Shown in pieces: positions 44,909-53,836 of a stretch of DNA of 54,252 nt. Below the pieces are notes generated by a model. The model ran no database searches. It had not been told where the DNA came from and saw only the letters and a list, made by a program, of their open reading frames with translations. Origin of the DNA: Pseudobdellovibrionaceae bacterium. Lineage in GTDB: Bacteria > Bdellovibrionota > UBA1018 > UBA6935. Location of the stretch: assembly GCA_002722705.1 (NCBI GenBank), contig PBMP01000108.1, positions 1 to 54,252 on the forward strand, in the 5' to 3' direction. The first letter of the stretch is position 1, and each line of letters opens with the position of its first letter. Both the position numbers and the translations under genes were made by a program.

Positions 44909-46342
44909 TCAGCTCTTGGTTTTTGAAGTTTTTTGGTTCAGATCCGAAGTAAGATACACGACATTTCTCGACTTCTTCTTTGCCTCATACATTGCAGTAT
45001 CTGCACAATTAATTACGTCTTTTTTTGATTTTGCATGATCTGGATAAAGAGCTACCCCTATCGAAACAGTGATATGAATTTTTAACCCTTCATCCTGAAT
45101 AAATTCACGTTTTTCTACCGAAGATCGAATTCTCTCAGCCACTCGCCGGGCCGTTTCCAAGTCACACTGCGATAAAACAGCAACAAACTCGTCTCCTCCA
45201 TACCTAAAAACAGTGTCCTGATCTCTTACAAATTTTTTAATATGACACCCAAGTTCATTTAAAAGCTTAGTTCCGATCAAATGTCCATGAATATCATTGA
45301 CCTGCTTGAAATGATCCGCATCAATAAAAAGTACCGCAAAAGAAGTTTGATTAGCATCAGCGAGTGCAATTTCTTTTTCTAAAGAGGTATTTAAATATCT
45401 CGTGTTATATAAACCGGTCGCCTCATCTACATAAACCAAGTTTTCAACCCCACGATACTGCTCTATATTTCGAATGGTCACTTCAATTTGAGCTTTAAAT
45501 GTTCGAAGTCGACTTTCAAATCCTTCTATCGGAGTCGGTTGAGTAGGAGAAAGACAAACACAAAAAAACTCTTCTTTCGGTGTAGTTTTAAAACGAAAAA
45601 TAAATAACCCTGGAGAAAGAGGAGTTTTTTCTACAAACAGATAGTCATCCGTCACCTCACTCATTCTTTTAATCGGATTTTGAACATGCATCGCAATTTC
45701 AAACATTTCCACTAAGGCTGAATCTTTAGACTGTGTTTCATCCGTTAATACAGTAACTGTTTTTTTTCCTTCTTTTTTATAGATCATAGAAAATTTAGAA
45801 TCTAATTCTCTAGAAAAATATCCCTGAATTGAACGAAATACTTTTTTTTGATCTAAAGTTGAAGAAATAATTTGACAGGTATTTAATAAGTTTAAAAATC
45901 CCTTTGATTTTTGATTAAAACCAAAAACTGTTTTTCTGTCTAAAGCTCTTCTCACTGAGAGTTTAAAAGAGTCTCGATTAATAGGTTTAGACAGATAGTC
46001 TTCAGCTCCCAAACGAATTGCACTTACTGCTTCTTCTACATTTGCATTTTCTGAAACAATAATAACCGAAGTTCCTGGAGAAATTTGTCTGATTTTTTCT
46101 AAAAGCCCCATAGAATCATAAATAATATCATCTTCACATGGTGGACCTTCCTCAATAATCACTAAATGATATTTAGATTGATCAATCCAGTCCAGAGAGT
46201 TTCCAATGGTCTCAACAATATCAATTTTTACGTCTGCAACTTCACGAATTAAATCAGCATAAACTTCCGGCTCATGAGGGTTTGAATCAATAATCAAAAC
46301 ATAAAACGTAGAATCTTCAGATTGAATATCTTCTGGCTTCAT
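44909..46342 (-). CDS. Diguanylate cyclase with a degenerate receiver domain
   Basis: A 477-residue cytoplasmic signalling protein. The N-terminal receiver-like domain (about 12-130) keeps the switch Ser (S97) and the Lys in YLSKP (K119), but the phospho-acceptor position in LVIIEEGPP is Glu (E64) rather than Asp. A poorly conserved GAF-like middle follows (about 150-300). The C-terminal GGDEF domain (about 305-465) has an intact active site (FRYGGDEFV) and the inhibitory RxxD site (RDQD) five residues before it. It should make cyclic di-GMP but is unlikely to be switched by ordinary phosphorylation. It starts four bases after the FrzS/AglZ-like gene. Confidence 0.88.
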   Translation of the reverse strand: MKPEDIQSEDSTFYVLIIDSNPHEPEVYADLIREVADVKIDIVETIGNSLDWIDQSKYHLVIIEEGPPCEDDIIYDSMGLLEKIRQISPGTSVIIVSENANVEEAVSAIRLGAEDYLSKPINRDSFKLSVRRALDRKTVFGFNQKSKGFLNLLNTCQIISSTLDQKKVFRSIQGYFSRELDSKFSMIYKKEGKKTVTVLTDETQSKDSALVEMFEIAMHVQNPIKRMSEVTDDYLFVEKTPLSPGLFIFRFKTTPKEEFFCVCLSPTQPTPIEGFESRLRTFKAQIEVTIRNIEQYRGVENLVYVDEATGLYNTRYLNTSLEKEIALADANQTSFAVLFIDADHFKQVNDIHGHLIGTKLLNELGCHIKKFVRDQDTVFRYGGDEFVAVLSQCDLETARRVAERIRSSVEKREFIQDEGLKIHITVSIGVALYPDHAKSKKDVINCADTAMYEAKKKSRNVVYLTSDLNQKTSKTKS

Positions 46343-46346
46343 AACA

Positions 46347-47903
46347 TTAAGAAATTTCTCTATCAGATTTAGCGTTAATTCTCATCGGAAGCTCTTCTGA
46401 AGCATTTTCATCGTCTAATAATGTCTCAGCCATTTTCATTGCACGAGCTGCACGTTCAAATTTTGATCTGAGTTGAGCAGATTTTTCTTTTTCTTTATTA
46501 TATTGGTCTTGAAGAATATCCATATTGAATTCAATTAAATCTAATTTTCTTTTTAATTCAACAATCTTATTTTCACGAGCCGTCAACAAAGACTCTGAAT
46601 CTTTTTTCATTAACTCCAACTTATTTTCTAAATCTTTTTCTCGCACTCTAATTTTTCGAATATCTACTCTTACTCTTTCTTTAATTTGAAGAATTTCGTC
46701 CTGAGCCTGCATCACCTTCTTTTCTAAAAGCTTTGCTTTATCTGACTTTGTCTTCAATTTGAAATTCAGTTCATTAATTTCTTCATTCAGAGACTCTATT
46801 TTCGTTTTATTTTCTAAGTCTACCTGAGATAAAAGCTGATTTGATTCTTTTAACTGATGTTGCAACTCCACACTGAGTGCGTGTTTCTCTGTCATTTCTT
46901 TTTTTAAATCTGAAATTTGACTCTGTGAACTTTTTAGTTGAGAAGCTAATGTACTCACATCTTGCTCTCTTAAAAAAAGATATTTCTTTAAAGTCTCTAA
47001 GTCCGGATCATTAGAAACAGCCCCGGGAATCATTGCCTCATCAATTGGACGATCCAAATGAGATAAAATACTCTCTTTTTCTTCATACAAATATGGCATT
47101 TCAGAAACGGCTTGATCATCATCTTCTAATACTTCTTGTTTTTCGATTGACTCCGTTTTAAATAAATCATCTTCAGCTGAAACTTCCTGGGTTAAAATTT
47201 CTTGAGTCTCTTCTACCGTTGGTAAATCAACAGGAAGTTCTATACTTTGATCTAGAGAGACACTTTCTTCTTCTGAATCTAAAGAAATCTCTTCATCCAT
47301 AACGATTGAAATTCCATCTTCCTCAGATGAAATTTCGGATTCAGCCTGCACTTCAGGCACTGCCGGAGATAATTCAATCTGTGTTTCGACAACTTGCTCA
47401 ACTTCAGGCAAATCATCAATTGAGATCATCTCAATCCCCTCCACAGCGGAGTCCGCTTGAGTCTCTTGAGACTGAATGGTCTCAACAAGCTCAGGAGGCG
47501 TGGGGGTCTCTATTGATTTTCCAAAAATTGCTTCTATTGTTTCAATCAGAACATTTGTTTCAAAAGGGTAAGACAAATACGCATTTGCTCCCCACTGTGT
47601 CTCTTGATGAGCTGCAAATTCTAAATCACCCCATTCATGAGAACTAATAATCACAGGTAAATCTTGCCAACGAGGATCAGCTCTCAACTTTTTTAGTACA
47701 TCAAAACCGACCTCATTCTGACCTCCTCCACCTTGGGTGCCTTCTCTATGAATCACCAACAAATGGACTCCTGAATGAAGCTCTAAGAGTTGAAACACTT
47801 CCTCGTTGCGCTGCGCTATAAATGCAGCCCACCCCTTTTGCTCAAGATCAGGAACAAGATCTTGCTCGACACTGATGAATGGGTTCAAAAAGATAATCTT
47901 CAT
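46347..47903 (-). CDS. Pseudo-receiver and coiled-coil protein, FrzS/AglZ-like
   Basis: A protein of about 518 residues. The N-terminal receiver-like domain (about 1-130) lacks the phospho-acceptor: the site reads LLVIHREG, and the conserved Lys is replaced in YLSYPF. A long Glu/Ser-rich acidic linker (about 140-290) follows, then a continuous coiled coil (about 300-490) with heptad-like Leu/Lys/Glu repeats. The order pseudo-receiver, linker, coiled coil is that of the Myxococcus polarity proteins FrzS and AglZ, but that resemblance is architectural only. The start is ATG 47903, with GAGTTGGGTG before it; longer versions would begin at TTG 47960 or ATG 47936. Confidence 0.65.
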   Translation of the reverse strand: MKIIFLNPFISVEQDLVPDLEQKGWAAFIAQRNEEVFQLLELHSGVHLLVIHREGTQGGGGQNEVGFDVLKKLRADPRWQDLPVIISSHEWGDLEFAAHQETQWGANAYLSYPFETNVLIETIEAIFGKSIETPTPPELVETIQSQETQADSAVEGIEMISIDDLPEVEQVVETQIELSPAVPEVQAESEISSEEDGISIVMDEEISLDSEEESVSLDQSIELPVDLPTVEETQEILTQEVSAEDDLFKTESIEKQEVLEDDDQAVSEMPYLYEEKESILSHLDRPIDEAMIPGAVSNDPDLETLKKYLFLREQDVSTLASQLKSSQSQISDLKKEMTEKHALSVELQHQLKESNQLLSQVDLENKTKIESLNEEINELNFKLKTKSDKAKLLEKKVMQAQDEILQIKERVRVDIRKIRVREKDLENKLELMKKDSESLLTARENKIVELKRKLDLIEFNMDILQDQYNKEKEKSAQLRSKFERAARAMKMAETLLDDENASEELPMRINAKSDREIS

Positions 47904-47943
47904 CACCCAACTCTTCGTCTCATTTGACTTAAACATTGATTTT

Positions 47944-47970
47944 TTTTTAAAAAACAACAATAAGTGTCAA
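47944..47970 (-). promoter_or_regulatory. Candidate promoter of the pseudo-receiver gene
   Basis: On the minus strand TTGACA (47970-47965) precedes TAAAAA (47949-47944) with a 15-base gap, shorter than the usual 17. A start there would leave a leader of about 35 bases before ATG 47903. Confidence 0.35.
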
Positions 47971-48005
47971 ATTAATGCCAATTTTTTTTGTCTGATCCAG
48001 GAAAA

Positions 48006-48034
48006 TTGACACTGAATTCAACCCTAGTTACTCT
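48006..48034 (+). promoter_or_regulatory. Promoter of the bactofilin operon
   Basis: TTGACA (48006-48011, consensus -35) is followed after exactly 17 bases by TACTCT (48029-48034), a weak -10. The ATG at 48053 has AGAGGGACTCC before it. The -35 mirrors the minus-strand one: AGTGTCAA at 47963 and TTGACACT at 48006 form an inverted repeat. Confidence 0.55.
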
Positions 48035-48052
48035 GAAAAGAAGAGGGACTCC

Positions 48053-48913
48053 ATGCGTAAGCAATCAAAAACTCAAAACAGTGACCAACTCACATTAATG
48101 GTCTTCCAAGGAAATCTTGCTTCAAAAAGTTTTACTATTCCACTTCGCTGGATTTCACAAGCGGGCTGGATGATCGGACTCGCAATTTTCGCGGTCATTG
48201 TTTCTACTTTTTTTGCGTTAAAGTACTATCGGGTCGCACTTCAATCCACTCCAGAACATACTTTGGAACTAGAGAAAAAACTTTCTGAAATAAAAACAAT
48301 TAACGAAACTCTCCAAGCTAAACTCTCTCATAAAGAATCACTAATGAGCAGTCCCCCTTCTACTGACGTGAAAGAAACTGTCACTCTTTCTCCATCCGGC
48401 ACTCGAAAAGAGGATTTTCTTTTCCACGGCCTTCCTGAAACAGTAAAACTTGAAAACGCAAGTCTCTCAAAAATCAAGCTCACCCAACCCACTTTCAAAT
48501 GGAAAAATGGAAAAGTTCAAGTCAAATTCTTTATCAAATACACCGCTAAAGATGGTGGAAGCCAAGCGGGTAGAATCATTTTAATCGCAAGAGGAAATGA
48601 ACAATTGTTTGTTTATCCAAGCTCTGCAATGAATCCTCCTAGTTCTCAGACTCTCCTCTCTCCTCTCGAAGGAGAAAGCTTTTCTCTTAGACGGGTGAGA
48701 GAAGTAAAAGCCCTTTTTGGCCCCATTCAACAAAGAAATGATATTCGCCATTTAGATATTCTTATTTTTGATAGCAAAGGAAACTTACTCATCAAAGATG
48801 CTAAACCTGTAAGAGTTGTATCTGCAAAACCAGTCCCGCAATCTTTGATAGAAGAAGAAAAAAAGAATGAAATTGAGGCAAGCAAAGAAGCCGATCCTGG
48901 AGCAAATCCATGA
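48053..48913 (+). CDS. Single-pass membrane protein coupled to bactofilin
   Basis: A 286-residue protein with a cytoplasmic N-terminus, one membrane segment (about 37-57), a short coiled coil (about 68-95) and an extracytoplasmic beta-rich domain (about 120-265). The tail is charged (EEEKKNEIEASKEADPG). I do not recognise the domain. It overlaps the bactofilin gene as ATGA, so the two are translated together. A sensible guess is that it anchors the bactofilin filament to the membrane and reaches into the periplasm. Confidence 0.65.
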   Translation: MRKQSKTQNSDQLTLMVFQGNLASKSFTIPLRWISQAGWMIGLAIFAVIVSTFFALKYYRVALQSTPEHTLELEKKLSEIKTINETLQAKLSHKESLMSSPPSTDVKETVTLSPSGTRKEDFLFHGLPETVKLENASLSKIKLTQPTFKWKNGKVQVKFFIKYTAKDGGSQAGRIILIARGNEQLFVYPSSAMNPPSSQTLLSPLEGESFSLRRVREVKALFGPIQQRNDIRHLDILIFDSKGNLLIKDAKPVRVVSAKPVPQSLIEEEKKNEIEASKEADPGANP

Positions 48914-49275
48914 GTTTAATTGATGAAACAGAAGTCAATATTATTTCTGAAGGAACAAAGTTAGAAGGAAATATCCATTTTGATAAAACGACCCGAGTCC
49001 ATGGAGTACTCATAGGAGATGTAACTGCATCTGAAAATAGTCGCTTTATTTTAGGAGAAACCGCAGTCGTCGAAGGAAATATAGAAGGAGACTATATTTT
49101 TATTGATGGATACGTAAGAGGAGACATTCATGCTCTTTCCAAAGTGACTGTCTCTGCAACAGGAAGAGTTCTTGGAAACATCAATGCCCCATCCGTCGAA
49201 GTGAAGTTTGGCGCCTATTTTGACGGAAAATGTTACATGAACAGTTTAAGAACAGCTACTGCTTCACTCGAATAA
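48910..49275 (+). CDS. Bactofilin
   Basis: A 121-residue cytoskeletal protein that forms beta-helical filaments. The central repeat is clear: TKLEGNIHFDKTTRVHG, then VIEG/GD-type rungs such as GETAVVEGNIEGDYIFIDG, YVRGDIHALSKVTVSATG and RVLGNINAPSVEVKFGAYF. N- and C-terminal tails are short. Bactofilins scaffold cell-wall or polarity machinery. It is coupled to the membrane protein upstream and converges on the M16 gene with a 20-bp overlap. Confidence 0.93.
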   Translation: MSLIDETEVNIISEGTKLEGNIHFDKTTRVHGVLIGDVTASENSRFILGETAVVEGNIEGDYIFIDGYVRGDIHALSKVTVSATGRVLGNINAPSVEVKFGAYFDGKCYMNSLRTATASLE

Positions 49276-50692
49276 ATTTATTGTCTTTAAATTTTAGAAC
49301 GGTAAACGAATTTTTAAATTTAGATTTTTTTAAAATACTTTTTATCTGTTTTCCATCTCCTGAAATCGTAATTTTTAATTTTTGATAGGGAAGATATTTT
49401 TTCACAACTTTTTTTACTCTCGAAGAATTTACTTTTTGAATCTCTGTCATCCAATGAGTCAAAAATCGAGGTCCCAAATCATAAAGATAACTCGATAACC
49501 AACGGGCTGCCACCGCATTCAACGTTGCGATCTTCAAAGGAAAACTTCCTAACAAATATTCCTTCGCAGTCTCAATTTCTGTATCCATAATTTCACCGCT
49601 ATTCATGGATTTAATTAAATCCAACGTTGTTTGTAATGTCTCTGAACTTTTTTCTGTTGCAGTAGCAGTTACAATATTCCACGAAGCAGAATCTAAATGA
49701 TACTCAAAAGAACTTCTCGCTCCATAAGTCAAAGCCTTTTGCGATCTTAAAATCAAGTTCAATCTTGAAAAAAACATTTCTCCAATCAAAGTATTTGCAA
49801 CTTGAAGAGAAAAAGAGTCTGGGTTTTTTAAAGTAGGTACTTTCAAACCCATTCTTATTTGAACTTGCGTATCCCCTGGGTGATCAATAACCAACACCTT
49901 ATCTGAAAGCAAATCAGGTATAGATAAATCAGAGTATTTTTTTGTATTCTTTTTTTGATTTTTTTTCATTTTCCATTTTGAAAAATTTTTCATCAGCTGT
50001 TTTTTAATTTTGTCTTTATCGTATTTTCCGACAATCATTAACACTGCACCACGAGGACCATAATGATTTTTCCAATATTCTTTAATCTCATCAGATTTTA
50101 TTTTTTTAAATTCAGATAAGCTTTCAAAACTTCCTCTTCCATAAATTGATTGACTATCCATTCTTCGAGAATGAACCCAAGACACCAAACTAGATGATTG
50201 ATCTCCTAAGTGAATAAACCCTTCAATTGTTCTTTTTTTTACTTTTTGAACCTCTTCTTTTTTAAAAAGAGGAGTTAGAACCAATTTTGAAAAAAGATTT
50301 GTTAATATCTCTTGATCTAAACTTAATCCATGAATTCCAACAGTGGTACTATCCTCAGAAATCGATACATAAGACCGCGCCCCCAAAGACTCTACTTTTT
50401 TCTTAAATTCTAAATGAGAATAAGTTCCAACACTTCTTTCCCATGCTTCACCAAGAAGTAAATGTGTACCTGATTTTCCATCAGGATCATTTTTTGTACC
50501 TTCAGGAAAAAGAATTGCCATATCTAAAGTGGGAACACGCCCTCCTGAAAACCAAGCAAGCTTCAATCCATTTTCTAAAACTTCTATTTCTGGATCAGGA
50601 AGTTTTAACTTTTTTACCCATTCAGCGGAAGAAAGTCCTTCTCCAAAAGATTGAGAAGAAAACAAAAAAACAATAAGCATCAATGTTTTCAT
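49256..50692 (-). CDS. M16 family zinc-peptidase homologue, inactive subunit
   Basis: A 478-residue exported protein with a signal peptide (about 1-17). It has the M16 fold pattern (LPDPEIEVLENGLKLAW, LGARSYVSISEDSTTV, HYGPRGAVLMIVGKYD, ALTYGARSSFEYH). The zinc motif HxxEH is lost: the matching stretch reads THLLLGEAW. This is like the non-catalytic partner subunits of bacterial M16 pairs. It overlaps the active subunit gene by ATGA, so they should form a heterodimer in the periplasm. Confidence 0.88.
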   Translation of the reverse strand: MKTLMLIVFLFSSQSFGEGLSSAEWVKKLKLPDPEIEVLENGLKLAWFSGGRVPTLDMAILFPEGTKNDPDGKSGTHLLLGEAWERSVGTYSHLEFKKKVESLGARSYVSISEDSTTVGIHGLSLDQEILTNLFSKLVLTPLFKKEEVQKVKKRTIEGFIHLGDQSSSLVSWVHSRRMDSQSIYGRGSFESLSEFKKIKSDEIKEYWKNHYGPRGAVLMIVGKYDKDKIKKQLMKNFSKWKMKKNQKKNTKKYSDLSIPDLLSDKVLVIDHPGDTQVQIRMGLKVPTLKNPDSFSLQVANTLIGEMFFSRLNLILRSQKALTYGARSSFEYHLDSASWNIVTATATEKSSETLQTTLDLIKSMNSGEIMDTEIETAKEYLLGSFPLKIATLNAVAARWLSSYLYDLGPRFLTHWMTEIQKVNSSRVKKVVKKYLPYQKLKITISGDGKQIKSILKKSKFKNSFTVLKFKDNKFIRVKQ

Positions 50693-52017
50693 TTTTTATT
50701 TTTTCCTTTTGGATACATTTCAATTACAACCCTATGATTAGGATCTAAATATTTTTTAGCAACACGCTTAATGTCATTTGAAGTAACATCAAAATATTTT
50801 TTGAAATCATTTAAAAAATCTTCTGCATGACCAACAGTCACTTCGACTAAACCCAGTGTTCTAGCTAGTCCAAACGGGCTTCTTAAAGTATCAATAGTAT
50901 CAGCAACTATTTGTTTTCTCGCTGATTCTAATTCTTGATCAGAAACACCTTCTTTTTGTACTTTTTTTAATAATAATTCAAGCTGACTCTCTAAATCACT
51001 TAATCTTTTTCCATTTCTCAACACTGCGGAAATCATCAATAATCCTGGATAACGAGGTGTAAAATTTGATCCACTTAAACTCAACGCTATTTCTTCTTTT
51101 TCTACTATTTTTTGATACGCACGAGAACTTTCACCTTCAAATAAGATATTAGAAAGTAAGTCTAAAGCATATGAATCGCGGTCAAAAGCTGAAGAAACAC
51201 GGTAACCATACAATACCATTGGCGAGCTTACATACCCATCCATCTTAAGTCTTTTTTCCGAAGTAGGCCACGGTTCATCTTTTATCGTTTTACGAGAAGG
51301 ACGGGTAAATCGAGGGATATTTCCATAGAACTGCTTTAACTCCGATACAGTTTTCTCCATATTAAAGTCACCAACGACTACTAGAATTAAATTTGATGGT
51401 TGATAAAATTTTTTAAAAAAAGAATCTAAATCCTTCTTTTTTAAATGAGCAAGATCGCGAGGATAACCAATCACAGGGTTTCGATAAGGATGTCTTTGAA
51501 AAGCAAGTTGCCACAAGGCCTCATTCATTTTTCCTCGAGGTGAATTATCAACTCTCATTTTTCTTTCTTCAAAAACCACCTGAATTTCTTGATCTAAAAG
51601 GTACTGATCAATATTTAAGTACTTCAATCGGTCTGACTCTAATTCAATCGCTTTTTGCAATAACGGCGCACTCATATTTTCATAATAAGCTGTATAATCC
51701 CTCGTCGTAAACGCATTGACTTCTGCCCCCTTAGATTCAAGCAATGTTAAAAAAGATTTTGGCCCAAAATTTTTTGTTCCTTTAAACATTAAATGCTCAA
51801 ATAAGTGTGCTAGCCCTGTTTTTCCTCGAATTTCATCAACTGAACCCACACGAAACCAACTCTGAAATGAAACAACAGGAACAGTATGGTCTTCAACTAA
51901 AAGAATCGTAAGCCCATTAGACAATGTGACTCTTTGAATATCAAAATCAACATCAATCGGAGAATTACAACTCACTACTAAAAAACATAAAATTAAAAAA
52001 AAACTCCTTATAACCAT
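50689..52017 (-). CDS. M16 family zinc peptidase, active lipoprotein subunit
   Basis: A peptidase of about 442 residues. The start is ATG 52017, with AGGAGAATTC before it; it then begins with a lipoprotein signal (FLILCFLVVSC, Cys 17). The inverted zinc motif HLFEH is intact (71-75) in GLAHLFEHLMFKGTKN, followed by GAEVNAFTTRDYTAYYENM and the distal Glu region VVFEERKMRVDNSPRG. It probably degrades peptides in the periplasm with its partner. It overlaps the epimerase gene by 10 bp. Confidence 0.93.
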   Translation of the reverse strand: MVIRSFFLILCFLVVSCNSPIDVDFDIQRVTLSNGLTILLVEDHTVPVVSFQSWFRVGSVDEIRGKTGLAHLFEHLMFKGTKNFGPKSFLTLLESKGAEVNAFTTRDYTAYYENMSAPLLQKAIELESDRLKYLNIDQYLLDQEIQVVFEERKMRVDNSPRGKMNEALWQLAFQRHPYRNPVIGYPRDLAHLKKKDLDSFFKKFYQPSNLILVVVGDFNMEKTVSELKQFYGNIPRFTRPSRKTIKDEPWPTSEKRLKMDGYVSSPMVLYGYRVSSAFDRDSYALDLLSNILFEGESSRAYQKIVEKEEIALSLSGSNFTPRYPGLLMISAVLRNGKRLSDLESQLELLLKKVQKEGVSDQELESARKQIVADTIDTLRSPFGLARTLGLVEVTVGHAEDFLNDFKKYFDVTSNDIKRVAKKYLDPNHRVVIEMYPKGKNKK

Positions 52018-52991
52018 GAATTCTCCTGATACCAACGAATTGTCTTTGAAAGCCCTTTTGAAAGAGGCCAACGCGTTTGATAATTAAAATCTTTTTTTGC
52101 CTTCTCATTCGAGCAAATCCAATAATCCGCAACTAACTCATTGAACTTATCTAAATTTAACATTGGAGTTTTATGAGTTACTTTTCCATAAAAAGTTCCC
52201 AAAAAAGCCAAAGCCTTTAAAAGCCAAAGAGGCACTGTAATTTTAAATGGCTTTTTTCTTAAACATTGAGAAACAAGACGAGTCATCTCTGAATAAGAAT
52301 AGATATGATCTTCGCAAAGAAAATAAACTTGATTCAAAGTTACATCTGAGGACAACGACTCAATAATTCCACTACAAAGATCGTCTACATAAACAAAGCT
52401 AAATTTTTTTTCTCCTGTAGTGATAGGAGGAATGACTGGAAGAATATTTTTTGAAATAGGTTGAATGAACTGAAAAACCCCTCTATCTCTCGGTCCGTAA
52501 ACAGCAGGAGGCCGAATAATCGTATAACGCAAACGTGATTTTTCTAAAAACAACTCTCCTTCTTTTTTACTTTCTCCATACCATGATACAGGTTGCTCTT
52601 GATCTCTCTCAGTACGAGGTACTCCATTATAAGATGGACCAGCAGCTGCAAGACTTGAAACAAGTAGAAACCGTTTTAAAGTTGGATTGACCTGTTCACA
52701 TGCTTCTACCAACAGAGCAACTCCATCTGCATTCATTTTGAAATAATCAGATCGAGTCTTTGCTGAAGTCACTCCAGCAAGGTGAATCACGACATCAATA
52801 CCGGTGCACGCTCGCTTCAGAGATTCAAAATCGGTCAATGAACCATAAACAATCTCATAAGATAGGCCTTTGAGTCCTTCAACAGATGAGGTTTTTCTCA
52901 ATAAAACCCGGACATCCCATTTTTTTTCATTAAGCTGCTTTACTAGAGTTGAACCTATAAAGCCACTGGCCCCGGTCACAAGTACTTTCAT
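52008..52991 (-). CDS. NAD-dependent epimerase/dehydratase (extended SDR)
   Basis: A 327-residue short-chain dehydrogenase/reductase of the extended type. It has the NAD-binding VLVTGASGFIGSTLVKQL at the N-terminus, DVVIHLAGVTSAK, and the catalytic Tyr/Lys in SWYGESKKEGE. RPPAVYGPRDRGVFQF is typical of 3-beta-HSD/sugar-epimerase relatives. The start is set at ATG 52991 (MKVLVTG); an ATG at 53000 or TTG at 53009 is possible, and none has a good ribosome binding site. It leads the operon with the M16 pair. The substrate is unknown. Confidence 0.88.
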   Translation of the reverse strand: MKVLVTGASGFIGSTLVKQLNEKKWDVRVLLRKTSSVEGLKGLSYEIVYGSLTDFESLKRACTGIDVVIHLAGVTSAKTRSDYFKMNADGVALLVEACEQVNPTLKRFLLVSSLAAAGPSYNGVPRTERDQEQPVSWYGESKKEGELFLEKSRLRYTIIRPPAVYGPRDRGVFQFIQPISKNILPVIPPITTGEKKFSFVYVDDLCSGIIESLSSDVTLNQVYFLCEDHIYSYSEMTRLVSQCLRKKPFKITVPLWLLKALAFLGTFYGKVTHKTPMLNLDKFNELVADYWICSNEKAKKDFNYQTRWPLSKGLSKTIRWYQENSWL

Positions 52992-53052
52992 AACAACCAT
53001 GTATATCAATTTTTTTTGATTCCTGCGAGGAAACAGAATACAAGTAGAGCAG

Positions 53053-53832
53053 ATGGAAATAAAAATCCTTGGATGCGGAACCTCTATGGGGGTTCCAGTC
53101 GTTACCTGTGAATGTGAAGTTTGTACTTCTAACTTACCTGAAAACAGAAGGTTAAGAGCCTCTATATGGATTCAAATCAATGGAAAGAGCTACCTCATTG
53201 ATACTTCTACTGACTTTCGACAACAGGCCTTGAGAGAGAAGATTAATCACATTGACGCAATTCTTTATACTCATCCTCACACAGATCACATTGGTGGAAT
53301 TGATGAAATTCGAGCCTATAATTTTAAACAAAAATCTAAAATTCCTATTTATGGTCATGATTGGACACTGAACGATTTAAAGATAAGATATTCTTATATT
53401 TTTTCTCCTCAAGTGAATCATCAAGGCGGGATTCTCCCCAGTCTAGAACCTCACCTCATCACCAAAGACCAGAGCAGCATTAAAATCGACGGTCTACCGA
53501 TCATCCCTCTTTGGCTGAGGCATGGAAATGAAGACTGTCTTGGATACAGAATCAAATCCGTTGCATACGCAACTGACTGTAATTACATCCCTTCTGAAAC
53601 TCTCGACCAAATGAGAGGGCTAGAATTTTTAATTTTAGACTGTCTAAGAATTAAACCTCACCGGACCCATCTTAACCTCGAGCAAGCTCTTGAAATAATT
53701 GAAGAAATTAAACCAAAAAAAGCAATCCTCACTCATTTAAGTCATGACTTTGATTACGCAGTGTGGAATAAAAAGCTTCCCAAAAACGTCGTCCTTGCGT
53801 ATGACGGTATAAAATTGACTACAAAGGAGTAA
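53053..53832 (+). CDS. MBL-fold metallohydrolase (PhnP-like)
   Basis: A 259-residue metallo-beta-lactamase fold protein. The metal site is LYTHPHTDHIGGIDEI, with further ligands in LRHGNEDCLGYRI, YATDCNYI and ILTHLSHDFDY. The N-terminal LGCGTSMGVPVVTCECEVC carries four cysteines (about 8, 19, 21, 24), as in PhnP-like phosphodiesterases, which bind a structural zinc there. Substrate is likely a cyclic or linear phosphodiester. The alanine dehydrogenase gene starts four bases after its stop. Confidence 0.88.
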   Translation: MEIKILGCGTSMGVPVVTCECEVCTSNLPENRRLRASIWIQINGKSYLIDTSTDFRQQALREKINHIDAILYTHPHTDHIGGIDEIRAYNFKQKSKIPIYGHDWTLNDLKIRYSYIFSPQVNHQGGILPSLEPHLITKDQSSIKIDGLPIIPLWLRHGNEDCLGYRIKSVAYATDCNYIPSETLDQMRGLEFLILDCLRIKPHRTHLNLEQALEIIEEIKPKKAILTHLSHDFDYAVWNKKLPKNVVLAYDGIKLTTKE

Positions 53833-53836
53833 ATGC

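Noticed and set aside
47306..47647. 113-codon open frame on + antisense to the pseudo-receiver gene
   Set aside because: Gln/Leu/Ser-rich mirror of the acidic linker, with no independent support.
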